From the NCBI GenBank assembly GCA_947396885.1, contig OX377206.1, forward strand, positions 51,691,631-51,755,630: a DNA stretch of 64,000 nt, in the 5' to 3' direction. Source of the stretch: Heligmosomoides polygyrus polygyrus (taxonomy: Eukaryota; Nematoda; Chromadorea; Rhabditida; Heligmosomidae). Made by a program: the position numbers and the translations under genes. Shown here in pieces: positions 1 to 13,259 of the stretch. Every line of letters begins with the position of its first letter. Within the stretch, counting starts at the first letter, position 1. The notes beneath the pieces are model-generated. The model ran no database searches. It saw nothing but the letters and a program-made list of their open reading frames with translations, and was not told the DNA's origin.

Positions 1-3000
1 TCCAGCCATGTAGAAGACTTCATGTTCAGCGACCTCGATTGTCCCCGGGGTGAAGTTCCCAGGCGGGTATCCAGCCATGTAGAAGACTTCGTGTTCAGCG
101 ACCTCGACTGCCCCCGGGGTGAAGTTCCCAGGTGGGTATCCAGCCATGTAGAAGACTTCGTGTTCAGCGACCTCGACTGCCCCCAGGGTGAATTTCCCAG
201 GCGGGTATCCAGCTAGGTAGAAGACTTCGTGCTCAGCGACCTCGATTGCCCCGGGGTGAAGTTCCAAGGCGGGTATCCAGCTAGGTAGAAGACTTCGTGT
301 TCAACGACCTCGATAGCCCCCGGGGTGAAGTTCCCAGGCGGGTATCCAGCTAGGTAGAAGACTTCGTGTTCAACGACCTCGATTGCCCCCGGGGTGAAGT
401 TCCCAGGCGGGTATCAAGCAAGGTAGAAGACTTCGTGTTCAGCGACCTCGATTGCCTCCGGGGTGAAGTTCCCAGGCGGGTATCCAGCCATGTAGAAGAC
501 TTCGTGTTCAGCGACCTCGATTGCCCCCGGGGTGAAGTTCCCAGGTGGGTATCCAGCCATGTAGAAGACTTCGTGTTCAGCGACCTCGACTGCCCCCGGG
601 GTGAAGTTCCCAGGTGGGTATCCAGCCATGTAGAAGACTTCGTGTTCAGCGACCTCGACTGCCCCCGGGGTGAAGTTCCCAGGCGGGTATCCAGCCATGT
701 AGAAGACTTCATGTTCAGCGACCTCGATTGTCCCCGGGGTGAAGTTCCCAGGCGGGTATCCAGCCATGTAGAAGACTTCGTGTTCAGCGACCTCGACTGC
801 CCCCAGGGTGAAGTTCCCAGGTGGGTATCCAGCCGTGTAGAAGACTTCGTGTTCAGCGACCTCGATTGCCCCCGGGGTGAAGTTCCAAGGCGGGTATCCA
901 GCCATGTAGAAGACTTCGTGTTCAGCGACCTCGATTGCCCCGGGGTGAAGTTTCCAGGTGGGTATCCAGCCATGTAGAAGACTTCGTGTTCAGCGACCTC
1001 GACTGCCCCCAGGGTGAATTTCCCAGGCGGGTATCCAGCTAGGTAGAAGACTTCGTGTTCAGCGACCTCGACTGCCCCCGGGGTGAAGTTCCCAGGCGGG
1101 TATCCAGCCATGTAGAAGACTTCATGTTCAGCGACCTCGATTGTCCCCGGGGTGAAGTTCCCAGGCGGGTATCCATCCATGTAGAAGACTTCGTGTTCAG
1201 CGACCTCGACTGCCCCCAGGGTGAATTTCCCAGGCGGGTATCCAGCCATGTAGAAGACTTCATGTTCAGCGACCTCGATTGTACCCGGTGTGAAGTTCCC
1301 AGGCGGGTATCCAGCCATGTAGAAGACTTCGTGTTCAGCGACCTCGACTGCCCCCGGGGTGAAGTTCTCAGGTGGGTATCCAGCCATGTAGAAGACTTCG
1401 TGTTCAGCGACCTCGACTGCCCCCAGGGTGAATTTCCCAGGCGGGTATCCAGCTAGGTAGAAGACTTCGTGCTCAGCGACCTCGATTGCCCCGGGGTGAA
1501 GTTCCCAGGCGGGTATCCAGCCAGGTAGAAGACTTCGTGTTCAGCGACCTCGACTGCCCCCGGGGTGAAGTTCCCAGGCGGGTATCCAGCCATGTAGAAG
1601 ACTTCATGTTCAGCGACCTCGACTGCCCCCGGGGTGAAGTTCCCAGGCGGGTATCCAGCTAGGTAGAAGACTTCGTGTTCAACGACCTCGATAGCCCCCG
1701 GGGTCAAGTTCCCAGGTGGGTATCCATCCATGTAGAAGACTTCGTGTTCAGCGACCTCGACTGCCCCCAGGGTGAATTTCCCAGGCGGGTATCCAGCCAT
1801 GTAGAAGACTTCATGTTCAGCGACCTCGATTGTCCCCGGTGTGAAGTTCCCAGGCGGGTATCCAGCCATGTAGAAGACTTCGTGTTCAGCGACCTCGACT
1901 GCCCCCGGGGTGAAGTTCTCAGGTGGGTATCCAGCCATGTAGAAGACTTCGTGTTCAGCGACCTCGACTGCCCCCAGGGTGAATTTCCCAGGCGGGTATC
2001 CAGCTAGGTAGAAGACTTCGTGCTCAGCGACCTCGATTGCCCCGGGGTGAAGTTCCCAGGCGGGTATCCAGCCAGGTAGAAGACTTCGTGTTCAGCGACC
2101 TCGACTGCCCCCGGGGTGAAGTTCCCAGGCGGGTATCCAGCCATGTAGAAGACTTCATGTTCAGCGACCTCGATTGTCCCCGGGGTGAAGTTCCCAGGCG
2201 GGTATCCAGCCATGTAGAAGACTTCGTGTTCAGCGACCTCGACTGCCCCCGGGGTGAAGTTCCCAGGTGGGTATCCAGCCATGTAGAAGACTTCGTGTTC
2301 AGCGACCTCGACTGCCCCCAGGGTGAATTTCCCAGGCGGGTATCCAGCTAGGTAGAAGACTTCGTGCTCAGCGACCTCGATTGCCCCGGGGTGAAGTTCC
2401 AAGGCGGGTATCCAGCTAGGTAGAAGACTTCGTGTTCAACGACCTCGATAGCCCCCGGGGTGAAGTTCCCAGGCGGGTATCCAGCTAGGTAGAAGACTTC
2501 GTGTTCAACGACCTCGATTGCCCCCGGGGTGAAGTTCCCAGGCGGGTATCAAGCAAGGTAGAAGACTTCGTGTTCAGCGACCTCGATTGCCTCCGGGGTG
2601 AAGTTCCCAGGCGGGTATCCAGCCATGTAGAAGACTTCGTGTTCAGCGACCTCGATTGCCCCCGGGGTGAAGTTCCCAGGTGGGTATCCAGCCATGTAGA
2701 AGACTTCGTGTTCAGCGACCTCGACTGCCCCCGGGGTGAAGTTCCCAGGTGGGTATCCAGCCATGTAGAAGACTTCGTGTTCAGCGACCTCGACTGCCCC
2801 CAGGGTGAATTTCCCAGGCGGGTATCCAGCTAGGTAGAAGACTTCGTGCTCAGCGACCTCGATTGCCCCGGGGTGAAGTTCCAAGGCGGGTATCCAGCCA
2901 TGTAGAAGACTTCATGTTCAGCGACCTCGATTGTCCCCGGGGTGAAGTTCCCAGGCGGGTATCCAGCCAGGTAGAAGACTTCGTGTTCAGCGACCTCGAC

Positions 3001-6000
3001 TGCCCCCGGGGTGAAGTTCCCAGGCGGGTATCCAGCCATGTAGAAGACTTCATGTTCAGCGACCTCGATTGTCCCCGGGGTGAAGTTCCCAGGCGGGTAT
3101 CCAGCCATGTAGAAGACTTCGTGTTCAGCGACCTCGACAGCCCCCGGGGTGAAGTTCCCAGGTGGGTATCCAGCCATGTAGAAGACTTCGTGTTCAGCGA
3201 CCTCGACTGCCCCCAGGGTGAATTTCCCAGGCGGGTATCCAGCTAGGTAGAAGACTTCGTGTTCAGCGACCTCGACTGCCCCCGGGGTGAAGTTCCCAGG
3301 CGGGTATCCAGCCATGTAGAAGACTTCATGTTCAGCGACCTCGATTGTCCCCGGGGTGAAGTTCCCAGGCGGGTATCCAGCCATGTAGAAGACTTCGTGT
3401 TCAGCGACCTCGACTGCCCCCAGGGTGAAGTTCCCAGGTGGGTATCCAGCCGTGTAGAAGACTTCGTGTTCAGCGACCTCGATTGCCCCCGGGGTGAAGT
3501 TCCAAGGCGGGTATCCAGCCATGTAGAAGACTTCGTGTTCAGCGACCTCGATTGCCCCGGGGTGAAGTTTCCAGGTGGGTATCCAGCCATGTAGAAGACT
3601 TCGTGTTCAGCGACCTCGACTGCCCCCAGGGTGAATTTCCCAGGCGGGTATCCAGCTAGGTAGAAGACTTCGTGTTCAGCGACCTCGACTGCCCCCGGGG
3701 TGAAGTTCCCAGGCGGGTATCCAGCCATGTAGAAGACTTCATGTTCAGCGACCTCGATTGTCCCCGGGGTGAAGTTCCCAGGCGGGTATCCAGCCATGTA
3801 GAAGACTTCGTGTTCAGCGACCTCGACTGCCCCCGGGGTGAAGTTCCCAGGTGGGTATCCAGCCATGTAGAAGACTTCGTGTTCAGCGACCTCGATTGCC
3901 CCGGGGTGAAGTTCCAAGGCGGGTATCCAGCCATGTAGAAGACTTCATGTTCAGCTACCTCGATTGTCCCCGGGGTGAAGTTCCCAGGCGGGTATCCAGC
4001 CAGGTAGAAGACTTCGTGTTCAGCGACCTCGACTGCCCCCGGGGTGAAGTTCCCAGGCGGGTATCCAGCCATGTAGAAGACTTCATGTTCAGCGACCTCG
4101 ATTGTCCCCGGGGTGAAGTTCCCAGGCGGGTATCCAGCCATGTAGAAGACTTCGTGTTCAGCGACCTCGACTGCCCCCGGGGTGAAGTTCCCAGGTGGGT
4201 ATCCAGCCATGTAGAAGACTTCGTGTTCAGCGACCTCGACTGCCCCCAGGGTGAATTTCCCAGGCGGGTATCCAGCTAGGTAGAAGACTTCGTGTTCAGC
4301 GACCTCGACTGCCCCCGGGGTGAAGTTCCCAGGCGGGTATCCAGCCATGTAGAAGACTTCATGTTCAGCGACCTCGATTGTCCCCGGGGTGAAGTTCCCA
4401 GGCGGGTATCCCGCCATGTAGAAGACTTCGTGTTCAGCGACCTCGACTGCCCCCAGGGTGAAGTTCCCAGGTGGGTATCCAGCCGTGTAGAAGACTTCGT
4501 GTTCAGCGACCTCGATTGCCCCCGGGGTGAAGTTCCAAGGCGGGTATCCAGCCATGTAGAAGACTTCGTGTTCAGCGACCTCGATTGCCTCCGGGGTGAA
4601 GTTCCCAGGCGGGTATCCAGCCATGTAGAAGACTTCGTGTTCAGCGACCTCGATTGCCCCCGGGGTGAAGTTCCCAGGTGGGTATCCAGCCATGTAGAAG
4701 ACTTCGTGTTCAGCGACCTTGATTGCCCCCGGGGTGGAGTTCCCAGGCGGGTATCAAGCAAGGTAGAAGACTTCGTGTTCAGCGACCTTGATTGCCTCCG
4801 GGGTGAAGTTCCCAGGCGGGTATCCAGCCATGTAGAAGACTTCGTGTTCAGCGACCTCGATTGCCCCCGGGGTGAAGTTCCCAGGTGGGTATCCAGCCAT
4901 GTAGAAGACTTCGTGTTCAGCGACCTTGATTGCCTCTGGGGTTTAGTTTCGGACTGCCTGAATGATATTCACATCAAATCGCTTATTTGGTCAATATCGA
5001 TTGATGGCGATCGATTCTTCAAAAGCGAATTTCACATTCGTGTTCAGCGACCTCGATAGCCCCTGAGCTGAAGTTCCCAGGCGGGTATCCAGCCATGTAG
5101 AAGACTTCGTGTTCAGCGACCTCGACTGCCCCCGGGGTGAAGTTCCCAGTTGGGTATCCAGCCATGTAGAAGACTTCGTGTTCAGCGACCTCGACTGCCC
5201 CCAGGGTGAATTTCCCAGGCGGGTATCCAGCTAGGTAGAAGACTTCGTGTTCAGCGACCTCGATTGTCCCCGGGGTGAAGTTCCCAGGCGGGTATCCAGC
5301 CATGTAGAAGACTTCATGTTCAGCGACCTCGATTGTCCCCGGGGTGAAGTTCCCAGGCGGGTATCCAGCCATGTAGAAGACTTCGTGTTCAGCGACCTCG
5401 ACAGCCCCCGGGGTGAAGTTCCCAGGTGGGTATCCAGCCATGTAGAAGACTTCGTGTTCAGCGACCTCGACTGCCCCCAGGGTGAATTTCCCAGGCGGGT
5501 ATCCAGCTAGGTAGAAGACTTCGTGTTCAGCGACCTCGACTGCCCCCGGGGTGAAGTTCCCAGGCGGGTATCCAGCCATGTAGAAGACTTCATGTTCAGC
5601 GACCTCGATTGTCCCCGGGGTGAAGTTCCCAGGCGGGTATCCAGCCATGTAGAAGACTTCGTGTTCAGCGACCTCGACTGCCCCCAGGGTGAAGTTCCCA
5701 GGTGGGTATCCAGCCGTGTAGAAGACTTCGTGTTCAGCGACCTCGATTGCCCCCGGGGTGAAGTTCCAAGGCGGGTATCCAGCCATGTAGAAGACTTCGT
5801 GTTCAGCGACCTCGATTGCCCCGGGGTGAAGTTTCCAGGTGGGTATCCAGCCATGTAGAAGACTTCGTGTTCAGCGACCTCGACTGCCCCCAGGGTGAAT
5901 TTCCCAGGCGGGTATCCAGCTAGGTAGAAGACTTCGTGTTCAGCGACCTCGACTGCCCCCGGGGTGAAGTTCCCAGGCGGGTATCCAGCCATGTAGAAGA

Positions 6001-6545
6001 CTTCATGTTCAGCGACCTCGATTGTCCCCGGGGTGAAGTTCCCAGGCGGGTATCCAGCCATGTAGAAGACTTCGTGTTCAGCGACCTCGACTGCCCCCGG
6101 GGTGAAGTTCCCAGGTGGGTATCCAGCCATGTAGAAGACTTCGTGTTCAGCGACCTCGATTGCCCCCGGGGTGAAGTTCCCAGGTGGGTATCCAGCCATG
6201 TAGAAGACTTCGTGTTCAGCGACCTCGATTGCCCCGGGGTGAAGTTCCAAGGCGGGTATCCAGCCATGTAGAAGACTTCATGTTCAGCTACCTCGATTGT
6301 CCCCGGGGTGAAGTTCCCAGGCGGGTATCCAGCCAGGTAGAAGACTTCGTGTTCAGCGACCTCGACTGCCCCCGGGGTGAAGTTCCCAGGCGGGTATCCA
6401 GCCATGTAGAAGACTTCATGTTCAGCGACCTCGATTGTCCCCGGGGTGAAGTTCCCAGGCGGGTATCAAGCCATGTAGAAGACTTCGTGTTCAGCGACCT
6501 CGACTGCCCCCAGGGTGAAGTTCCCAGGTGGGTATCCAGCCATGT
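1..6545. repeat. Left subarray: nearly pure 69-bp units
   Basis: This part consists almost only of 69-bp (occasionally 68-bp) units of the GTAGAAGACTTC type, with frequent CTCGACTGCCCCC and GGTGAATTTCCC variants. Only one 127-bp spacer module is present (4913-5039). Blocks of about 5-15 units recur in the same variant order (for example the block at 2004-2850 resembles parts of 2830-3600 and 3650-4280), which indicates past block duplication. Confidence 0.85.
4913..5039. repeat. 127-bp spacer module (leftmost copy)
   Basis: Measured from one GTGTTCAGCGACC to the next, this insert is 127 bp. It starts like a 69-mer, then departs after GATTGCCTC into TTTAGTTTCGGACTGCCTG, passes through TCGATTGATGGCGATCGAT and returns to the 69-mer phase. 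The identical spacing at 6901-7027 confirms the module length. It is the only copy in the left subarray. Confidence 0.8.
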
Positions 6546-9500
6546 AGAATACATCGTGTTCAGCGACCTCGATTGCCCCCGTGGTGAAGTTACCAGGCGG
6601 GTATCCAGCCATGTAGAAGACTTCGTGTTCAGCGACCTCGATTGCCCCCGGGGTGAAGTTCCCGGGCGGGTATCCAGCCATGTAGAAGACTTCGTGTTCA
6701 GCGACCTCGACAGCCCCTGAGCTGAAGTTTCCAGGCGGGTATCCAGCCAGGTAGAATGCTTCTTGTTCAGGGACCTCGATTGCCTCCGGGGTGAAGTTAC
6801 CAGGCGGGTATCCAGCCATGTAGAAGACTTCGTGTTCAGCGACCTCGATTGCCCCCGGGGTGAAGTTCCCAGGCGGGTATCCAGCCATGTAGAAGACTTC
6901 GTGTTCAGCGACCTTGATTGCCTCCGTGGTTTAGTTTCGGACTGCCTGAATGATATTCACATCAGATCGCTTATTAGGTCAATATCGATTGATGGCGATC
7001 GATACTTCAAAAGCGAACTTCAGATTTGTGTTCAGCGACCTCGGTTAACCCGGGGTGAAGTTCCCAGGCGGGTATCCAGCCATGCAGAAGACTTCGTGTT
7101 CAGCGACCTTGATTGCCTCCGGGGTTTAGTTTCGGACTGCCTGAATGATATTCACATCAAATCGCTTATTAGGTCAATATCGATTGATGGCGATCGATAC
7201 TTCAAAGGCGAACTTCAGATTTGTGTTCAGCGACCTCGACAGCCCCTGAGCTGAAGTTCCCAGGCGGGTATCCAGCCAGGTAGAATACTTCGTGTTCAGG
7301 GACCTCGATTGCCCCCGAGGTGAAGTTCCCAGGAGGGTATCCAGCCAGGTAGAATACATCGTGTTCAGCGACCTCGATTGCCCCCGAGGTGAAGTTCCCA
7401 GGAGGGTATACAGCCAGGTAGAATACTTCGTGTTCAGCGACCTCGATTGCCCCCGGGGTGAAATTCCCAGGCGGGTATCCAGCCAGGTAGAATACATCGT
7501 GTTCAGCGACCTCGATTGCCCCCGAGGTGAAGTTCCCAGGAGGGTATCCAGCCAGGTAGAATACATCGTGTTCAGCGACCTCGATTGCCCCCGAGGTGAA
7601 GTTCCCAGGAGGGTATACAGCCAGGTAGAAGACTTCGTGTTCAGCGACCTCGACAGCCCCTGAGCTGAAGTTTCCAGGCGGGTATCCAGCCAGGTAGAAT
7701 ACTTCTTGTTCAGGGACCTCGATTGCCCCCGGGGTGAAGTTACCAGGCGGGTATCCAGCCATGTAGAAGACTTCGTGTTCAGCGACCTCGATTGCCCCCG
7801 GGGTGAAGTTCCCAGGAGGGTATCCAGCCATGTAGAAGACTTCGTGTTCAGCGACCTCGACAGCCCCTGAGCTGAAGTTTCCAGGCGGGTATCCAGCCAG
7901 GTAGAATACTTCTTGTTCAGGGACCTCGATTGCCCCCGGGGTGAAGTTACCAGGCGGGTATCCAGCCATGTAGAAGACTTCGTGTTCAGCGACCTCGATT
8001 GCCCCCGGGGTGAAGTTCCCAGGCGGGTATCCAGCCATGTAGAAGACTTCGTGTTCAGCGACCTTGATTGCCTCCGTGGTTCAGTTTCGGACTGCCTGAA
8101 TGATATTCACATCAGATCGCTTATTAGGTCAATATCGATTGATGGCGATCGATACTTCAAAAGCGGACTTCAGATTTGTGCTCAGCGACCTCGACAGCCC
8201 CTGAGCTGAAGTTTCCAGGCGGGTATCCAGCCAGGTAGAATACTTCGTATTCAGCGACCTTGATTGCCTCCGTGGTTTAGTTTCGGACTGCCTGAATGAT
8301 ATTCACATCAGATCGCTTATTAGGTCAATATCGATTGATGGCGATCGATACTTCAAAAGCGGACTTCAGATTTGTGCTCAGCGACCTCGACAGCCCCTGA
8401 GCTGAAGTTTCCAGGCGGGTATCCAGCCAGGTAGAATACTTCGTGTTCAGCGACCTCGATTGCCCCCGGGGTGAAATTCCCAGGCGGGTATCCAGCCAGG
8501 TAGAATACTTCGTGTTCAGGGACCTCGATTGCCCCCGGGGTGAAGTTACCAGGCGGGTATCCAGCCATGTAGAAGACTTCGTGTTCAGCGACCTCGATTG
8601 CCCCCGGGGTGAAGTTCCCAGGCGGGTATCCAGCCAGGTAGAATACATCGTGTTCAGCGACCTCGATTGCCCCCGAGGTGAAGTTCCCAGGAGGGTATAC
8701 AGCCAGGTAGAATACTTCGTGTTCAGCGACCTCGATTGCCCCCGGGGTGAAATTCCCAGGCGGGTATCCAGCCAGGTAGAATACATCGTGTTCAGCGACC
8801 TCGATTGCCCCCGAGGTGAAGTTCCCAGGAGGGTATACAGCCAGGTAGAATACTTCGTGTTCAGCGACCTCGATTGCCCCCGGGGTGAAATTCCCAGGCG
8901 GGTATCCAGCCAGGTAGAATACATCGTGTTCAGCGACCTCGATTGCCCCCGAGCTGAAGTTTCCAGGCGGGTATCCAGCCAGGTAGAATACTTCTTGTTC
9001 AGGGACCTCGATTGCCCCCGGGGTGAAGTTCCCGGGCGGGTATCCAGCCATGTAGAAGACTTCGTGTTCAGCGACCTCGACAGCCCCTGAGCTGAAGTTT
9101 CCAGGCGGGTATCCAGCCAGGTAGAATACTTCTTGTTCAGGGACCTCGATTGCCCCCGGGGTGAAGTTACCAGGCGGGTATCCAGCCATGTAGAAGACTT
9201 CGTGTTCAGCGACCTCGATTGCCCCCGGGGTGAAGTTCCCAGGCGGGTATCCAGCCATGTAGAAGACTTCGTGTTCAGCGACCTCGACAGCCCCTGAGCT
9301 GAAGTTTCCAGGCGGGTATCCAGCCAGGTAGAATACTTCTTGTTCAGGGACCTCGATTGCCCCCGGGGTGAAGTTACCAGGCGGGTATCCAGCCATGTAG
9401 AAGACTTCGTGTTCAGCGACCTCGATTGCCCCCGGGGTGAAGTTCCCAGGCGGGTATCCAGCCATGTAGAAGACTTCGTGTTCAGCGACCTTGATTGCCT

Positions 9501-12201
9501 CCGTGGTTCAGTTTCGGACTGCCTGAATGATATTCACATCAGATCGCTTATTAGGTCAATATCGATTGATGGCGATCGATACTTCAAAAGCGGACTTCAG
9601 ATTTGTGCTCAGCGACCTCGACAGCCCCTGAGCTGAAGTTTCCAGGCGGGTATCCAGCCAGGTAGAATACTTCGTATTCAGCGACCTTGATTGCCTCCGT
9701 GGTTTAGTTTCGGACTGCCTGAATGATATTCACATCAGATCGCTTATTAGGTCAATATCGATTGATGGCGATCGATACTTCAAAAGCGAACTTCAGATTT
9801 GTGTTCAGCCACCTCGACAGCCCCTGAGCTGAAGTTTCCAGGCGGGTATCCAGCCAGGTAGAATACATCGTGTTCAGCGACCTCGATTGCCCCCGAGGTG
9901 AAGTTCCCAGGAGGGTATACAGCCAGGTAGAATACTTCGTGTTCAGCGATCTCGATTGCCCTCGGGGTGAAGTTACCAGGCGGGTATCCAGCCAGGTAGA
10001 AGACTTCGTGTTCAGCGACCTCGACAGCCCCTGAGCTGAAGTTTCCAGGCGGGTATCCAGCCAGGTGGAAGACTTCGTGTTCAACGACCTCGATTGCCCT
10101 GAGTCTGAATTTCCCAAGTGAGTATCCAGCCAGCCACAAAATGGATCATTTGGTCAATGTCGATTGATGGCGATCGACACTTCAAAAACGAACTCCAGAA
10201 TCGTGTTCAGCGACCTCGATTGCCCCAGGTCTGAATTTCCCAAGTGAGTATCCAGCCAGGTAGAAGACTCGTGTTCAGCAGCCTCGATTCTATCAGGGCT
10301 AAACTTTTGGACCGCCTGAACGACATCCACAAAAATTCGATTATTTGGTCAATATCGATTGATGGCGATCGATACTTCAAAAGCGAACTTCAGATTTGTG
10401 TTCAGCGACCTCGGTTAACCCGGGGTGAAGTTCCCAGGCGGGTACCCAGCCATGTAGAAGACTTCGTGTTCAACGACCTCGATTGCCCCCGGGGTGAAGT
10501 TTCCAGGCGGGTATCCAGCCAGGTAGAATACATCGTGTTCAGCGACCTCGATTGCCCCCGGGGTGAAATTCCCAGGCGGGTATCCAGCCAGGTAGAATAC
10601 TTCGTGTTCAGCGACCTTGATTGCCTCCGTAGTTTAGTTTCGGACTGCCTGAATGATATTCACATCAAATCGCTTATTAGGTCAATATCGATTGATGGCG
10701 ATCGACACTTCAAAAGCGAACTTCAGATTTGTGATCAGCGACCTCGGTTAACCCGGGGTGAAGTTCCCAGGCGGGTACCCAGCCATGTAGAAGACTTCGT
10801 GTTCAACGACCTCGATTGCCCCCGGGGTGAAGTTTCCAGGCGGGTATCCAGCCAGGTAGAATACTTCGTGTTCAGCGACCTTGATTGCCTCCGTAGTTTA
10901 GTTTCGGACTGCCTGAATGATATTCACATCAAATCGCTTATTAGGTCAATATCGATTGATGGCGATCGACACTTCAAAAGCGAACTTCAGATTTGTGATC
11001 AGCGACCTCGACAGCCCCTGAGCTGAAGTTCCCAGGCGGGTATCCAGCCAGGTAGAATACTTCGTGTTCAGGGACCTCGATTGCCCCCGAGGTGAAGTTC
11101 CCAGGAGGGTATACAGCCAGGTAGAATACTTCGTGTTCAGCGACCTCGATTGCCCCCGGGGTGAAATTCCCAGGCGGGTATCCAGCCAGGTAGAATACTT
11201 CGTGTTCAGCGACCTTGATTGCCTCCGTAGTTTAGTTTCGGACTGCCTGAATGATATTCACATCAAATCGCTTATTAGGTCAATATCGATTGATGGCGAT
11301 CGACACTTCAAAAGCGAACTTCAGATTTGTGATCAGCGACCTCGACAGCCCCTGAGCTGAAGTTACCAGGCGGGTATCCAGCCAGGTAGAAGACTTCGTG
11401 TTCAGCGACCTCGACAGCCCTTGAGCTGAAGTTTCCAGGCGGGTATCCAGCCAGGTAGAATACGTCTTGTTCAGGGACCTCGATTGCCCCCGGGGTGAAG
11501 TTACCAGGCATGTATCCAGCCATGTAGAAGACTTCGTGTTCAGCGACCTCGATTGCCCCCGGGGTGAAGTTCCCAGGCGGGTATCCAGCCATGTAGAAGA
11601 CTTCGTGTTCAGCGACCTCGGTTAACCCGGGGTGAAGTTCCCAGGCGGGTATCCAGCCAGGTGGAAGACTTCGTGTTCAGCGACCTCGATTGCCCTGAGT
11701 CTGAATTTCCCAAGTGAGTATCCAGCCAGCCACAGAATGGATCATTTGGTCAATGTCGATTGATGGCGATCGACACTTCAAAAACGAACTCCAGAATCGT
11801 GTTCAGCGACCTCGATTGCCCCAGGTCTGAATTTCCCAAGTGAGTATCCAGCCAGGTAGAAGAATTCGTGTTCAACGACCTCGATTGCCCCCGGGGTGAG
11901 GTTTCCAGGCGGGTATCCAGCCAGGTAGAATACATCGTGTTCAGCGACCTCGATTGCCCCCGGGGTGAAATTCCCAGGCGGGTATCTAGCCAGGTAGAAT
12001 ACTTCGTGTTCAGCGACCTTGATTGCCTCCGTAGTTTAGTTTCGGACTGCCTGAATGATATTCACATCAAATCGCTTATTAGGTCAATATCGATTGATGG
12101 CGATCGACACTTCAAAAGCGAACTTCAGATTTGTGATCAGCGACCTCGACAGCCCCTGAGCTGAAGTTCCCAGGCGGGTATCCAGCCAGGTAGAATACTT
12201 C

Positions 12202-13259
12202 GTGTTCAGGGACCTCGATTGCCCCCGAGGTGAAGTTCCCAGGAGGGTATACAGCCAGGTAGAATACTTCGTGTTCAGCGACCTCGATTGCCCCCGGGGT
12301 GAAATTCCCAGGCGGGTATCCAGCCAGGTAGAATACTTCGTGTTCAGCGACCTTGATTGCCTCCGTAGTTTAGTTTCGGACTGCCTGAATGATATTCACA
12401 TCAGATCGCTTATTAGGTCAATATCGATTGATGGCGATCGATACTTCAAAAGCGAACTTCAGATTTGTGTTCAGCGACCTCGGTTAACCCGGGGTGAAGT
12501 TCCCAGGCGGGTATCCAGCCATGTAGAAGACTTCGTGTTCAGCAACCTTGATTGCCTCCGGGGTTTAGTTTCGGACTGCCTGAATGATATTCACATCAAA
12601 TCGCTTATTAGGTCAATATCGATTGATGGCGATCGATACTTCAAAAGCGAACTTCAGATTTGTGATCAGCGACCTCGACAGCCCCTGAGCTGAAGTTCCC
12701 AGGCGGGTATCCAGCCAGGTAGAATACTTCGTGTTCAGGGACCTCGATTGCCCCCGAGGTGAAGTTCCCAGGAGGGTATACAGCCAGGTAGAATACTTCG
12801 TGTTCAGCGACCTCGATTGCCCCCGGGGTGAAATTCCCAGGCGGGTATCCAGCCAGGTAGAATACTTCGTGTTCAGCGACCTTGATTGCCTCCGTAGTTT
12901 AGTTTCGGACTGCCTGAATGATATTCACATCAGATCGCTTATTAGGTTAATATCGATTGATGGCGATCGATACTTCAAAAGCGAACTTCAGATTTGTGTT
13001 CAGCGACCTCGGTTAACCCGGGGTGAAGTTCCCAGGCGGGTATCCAGCCATGTAGAAGACTTCGTGTTCAGCGACCTTGATTGCCTCCGGGGTTTAGTTT
13101 CGGACTGCCTGAATGATATTCACATCAAATCGCTTATTAGGTCAATATCGATTGATGGCGATCGACACTTCAAAAGCGAACTTCAGATTTGTGTTCAGCG
13201 ACCTCGACAGCCCCTGAGCTGAAGTTCCCAGGCGGGTATACAGCCAGGTAGAATACTTC
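12202..13259. repeat. 529-bp higher-order repeat (two adjacent copies)
   Basis: The sequence beginning at 12202 recurs at 12731, an offset of 529 bp, with only a few substitutions (for example ATCAGATCGC followed by TTAGGTCAAT versus TTAGGTTAAT). Each copy holds two 127-bp modules and about four 69-bp units. The same arrangement and offset are seen at 15998/16527, so 529 bp is a real higher-order period in this part of the array. Confidence 0.75.
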
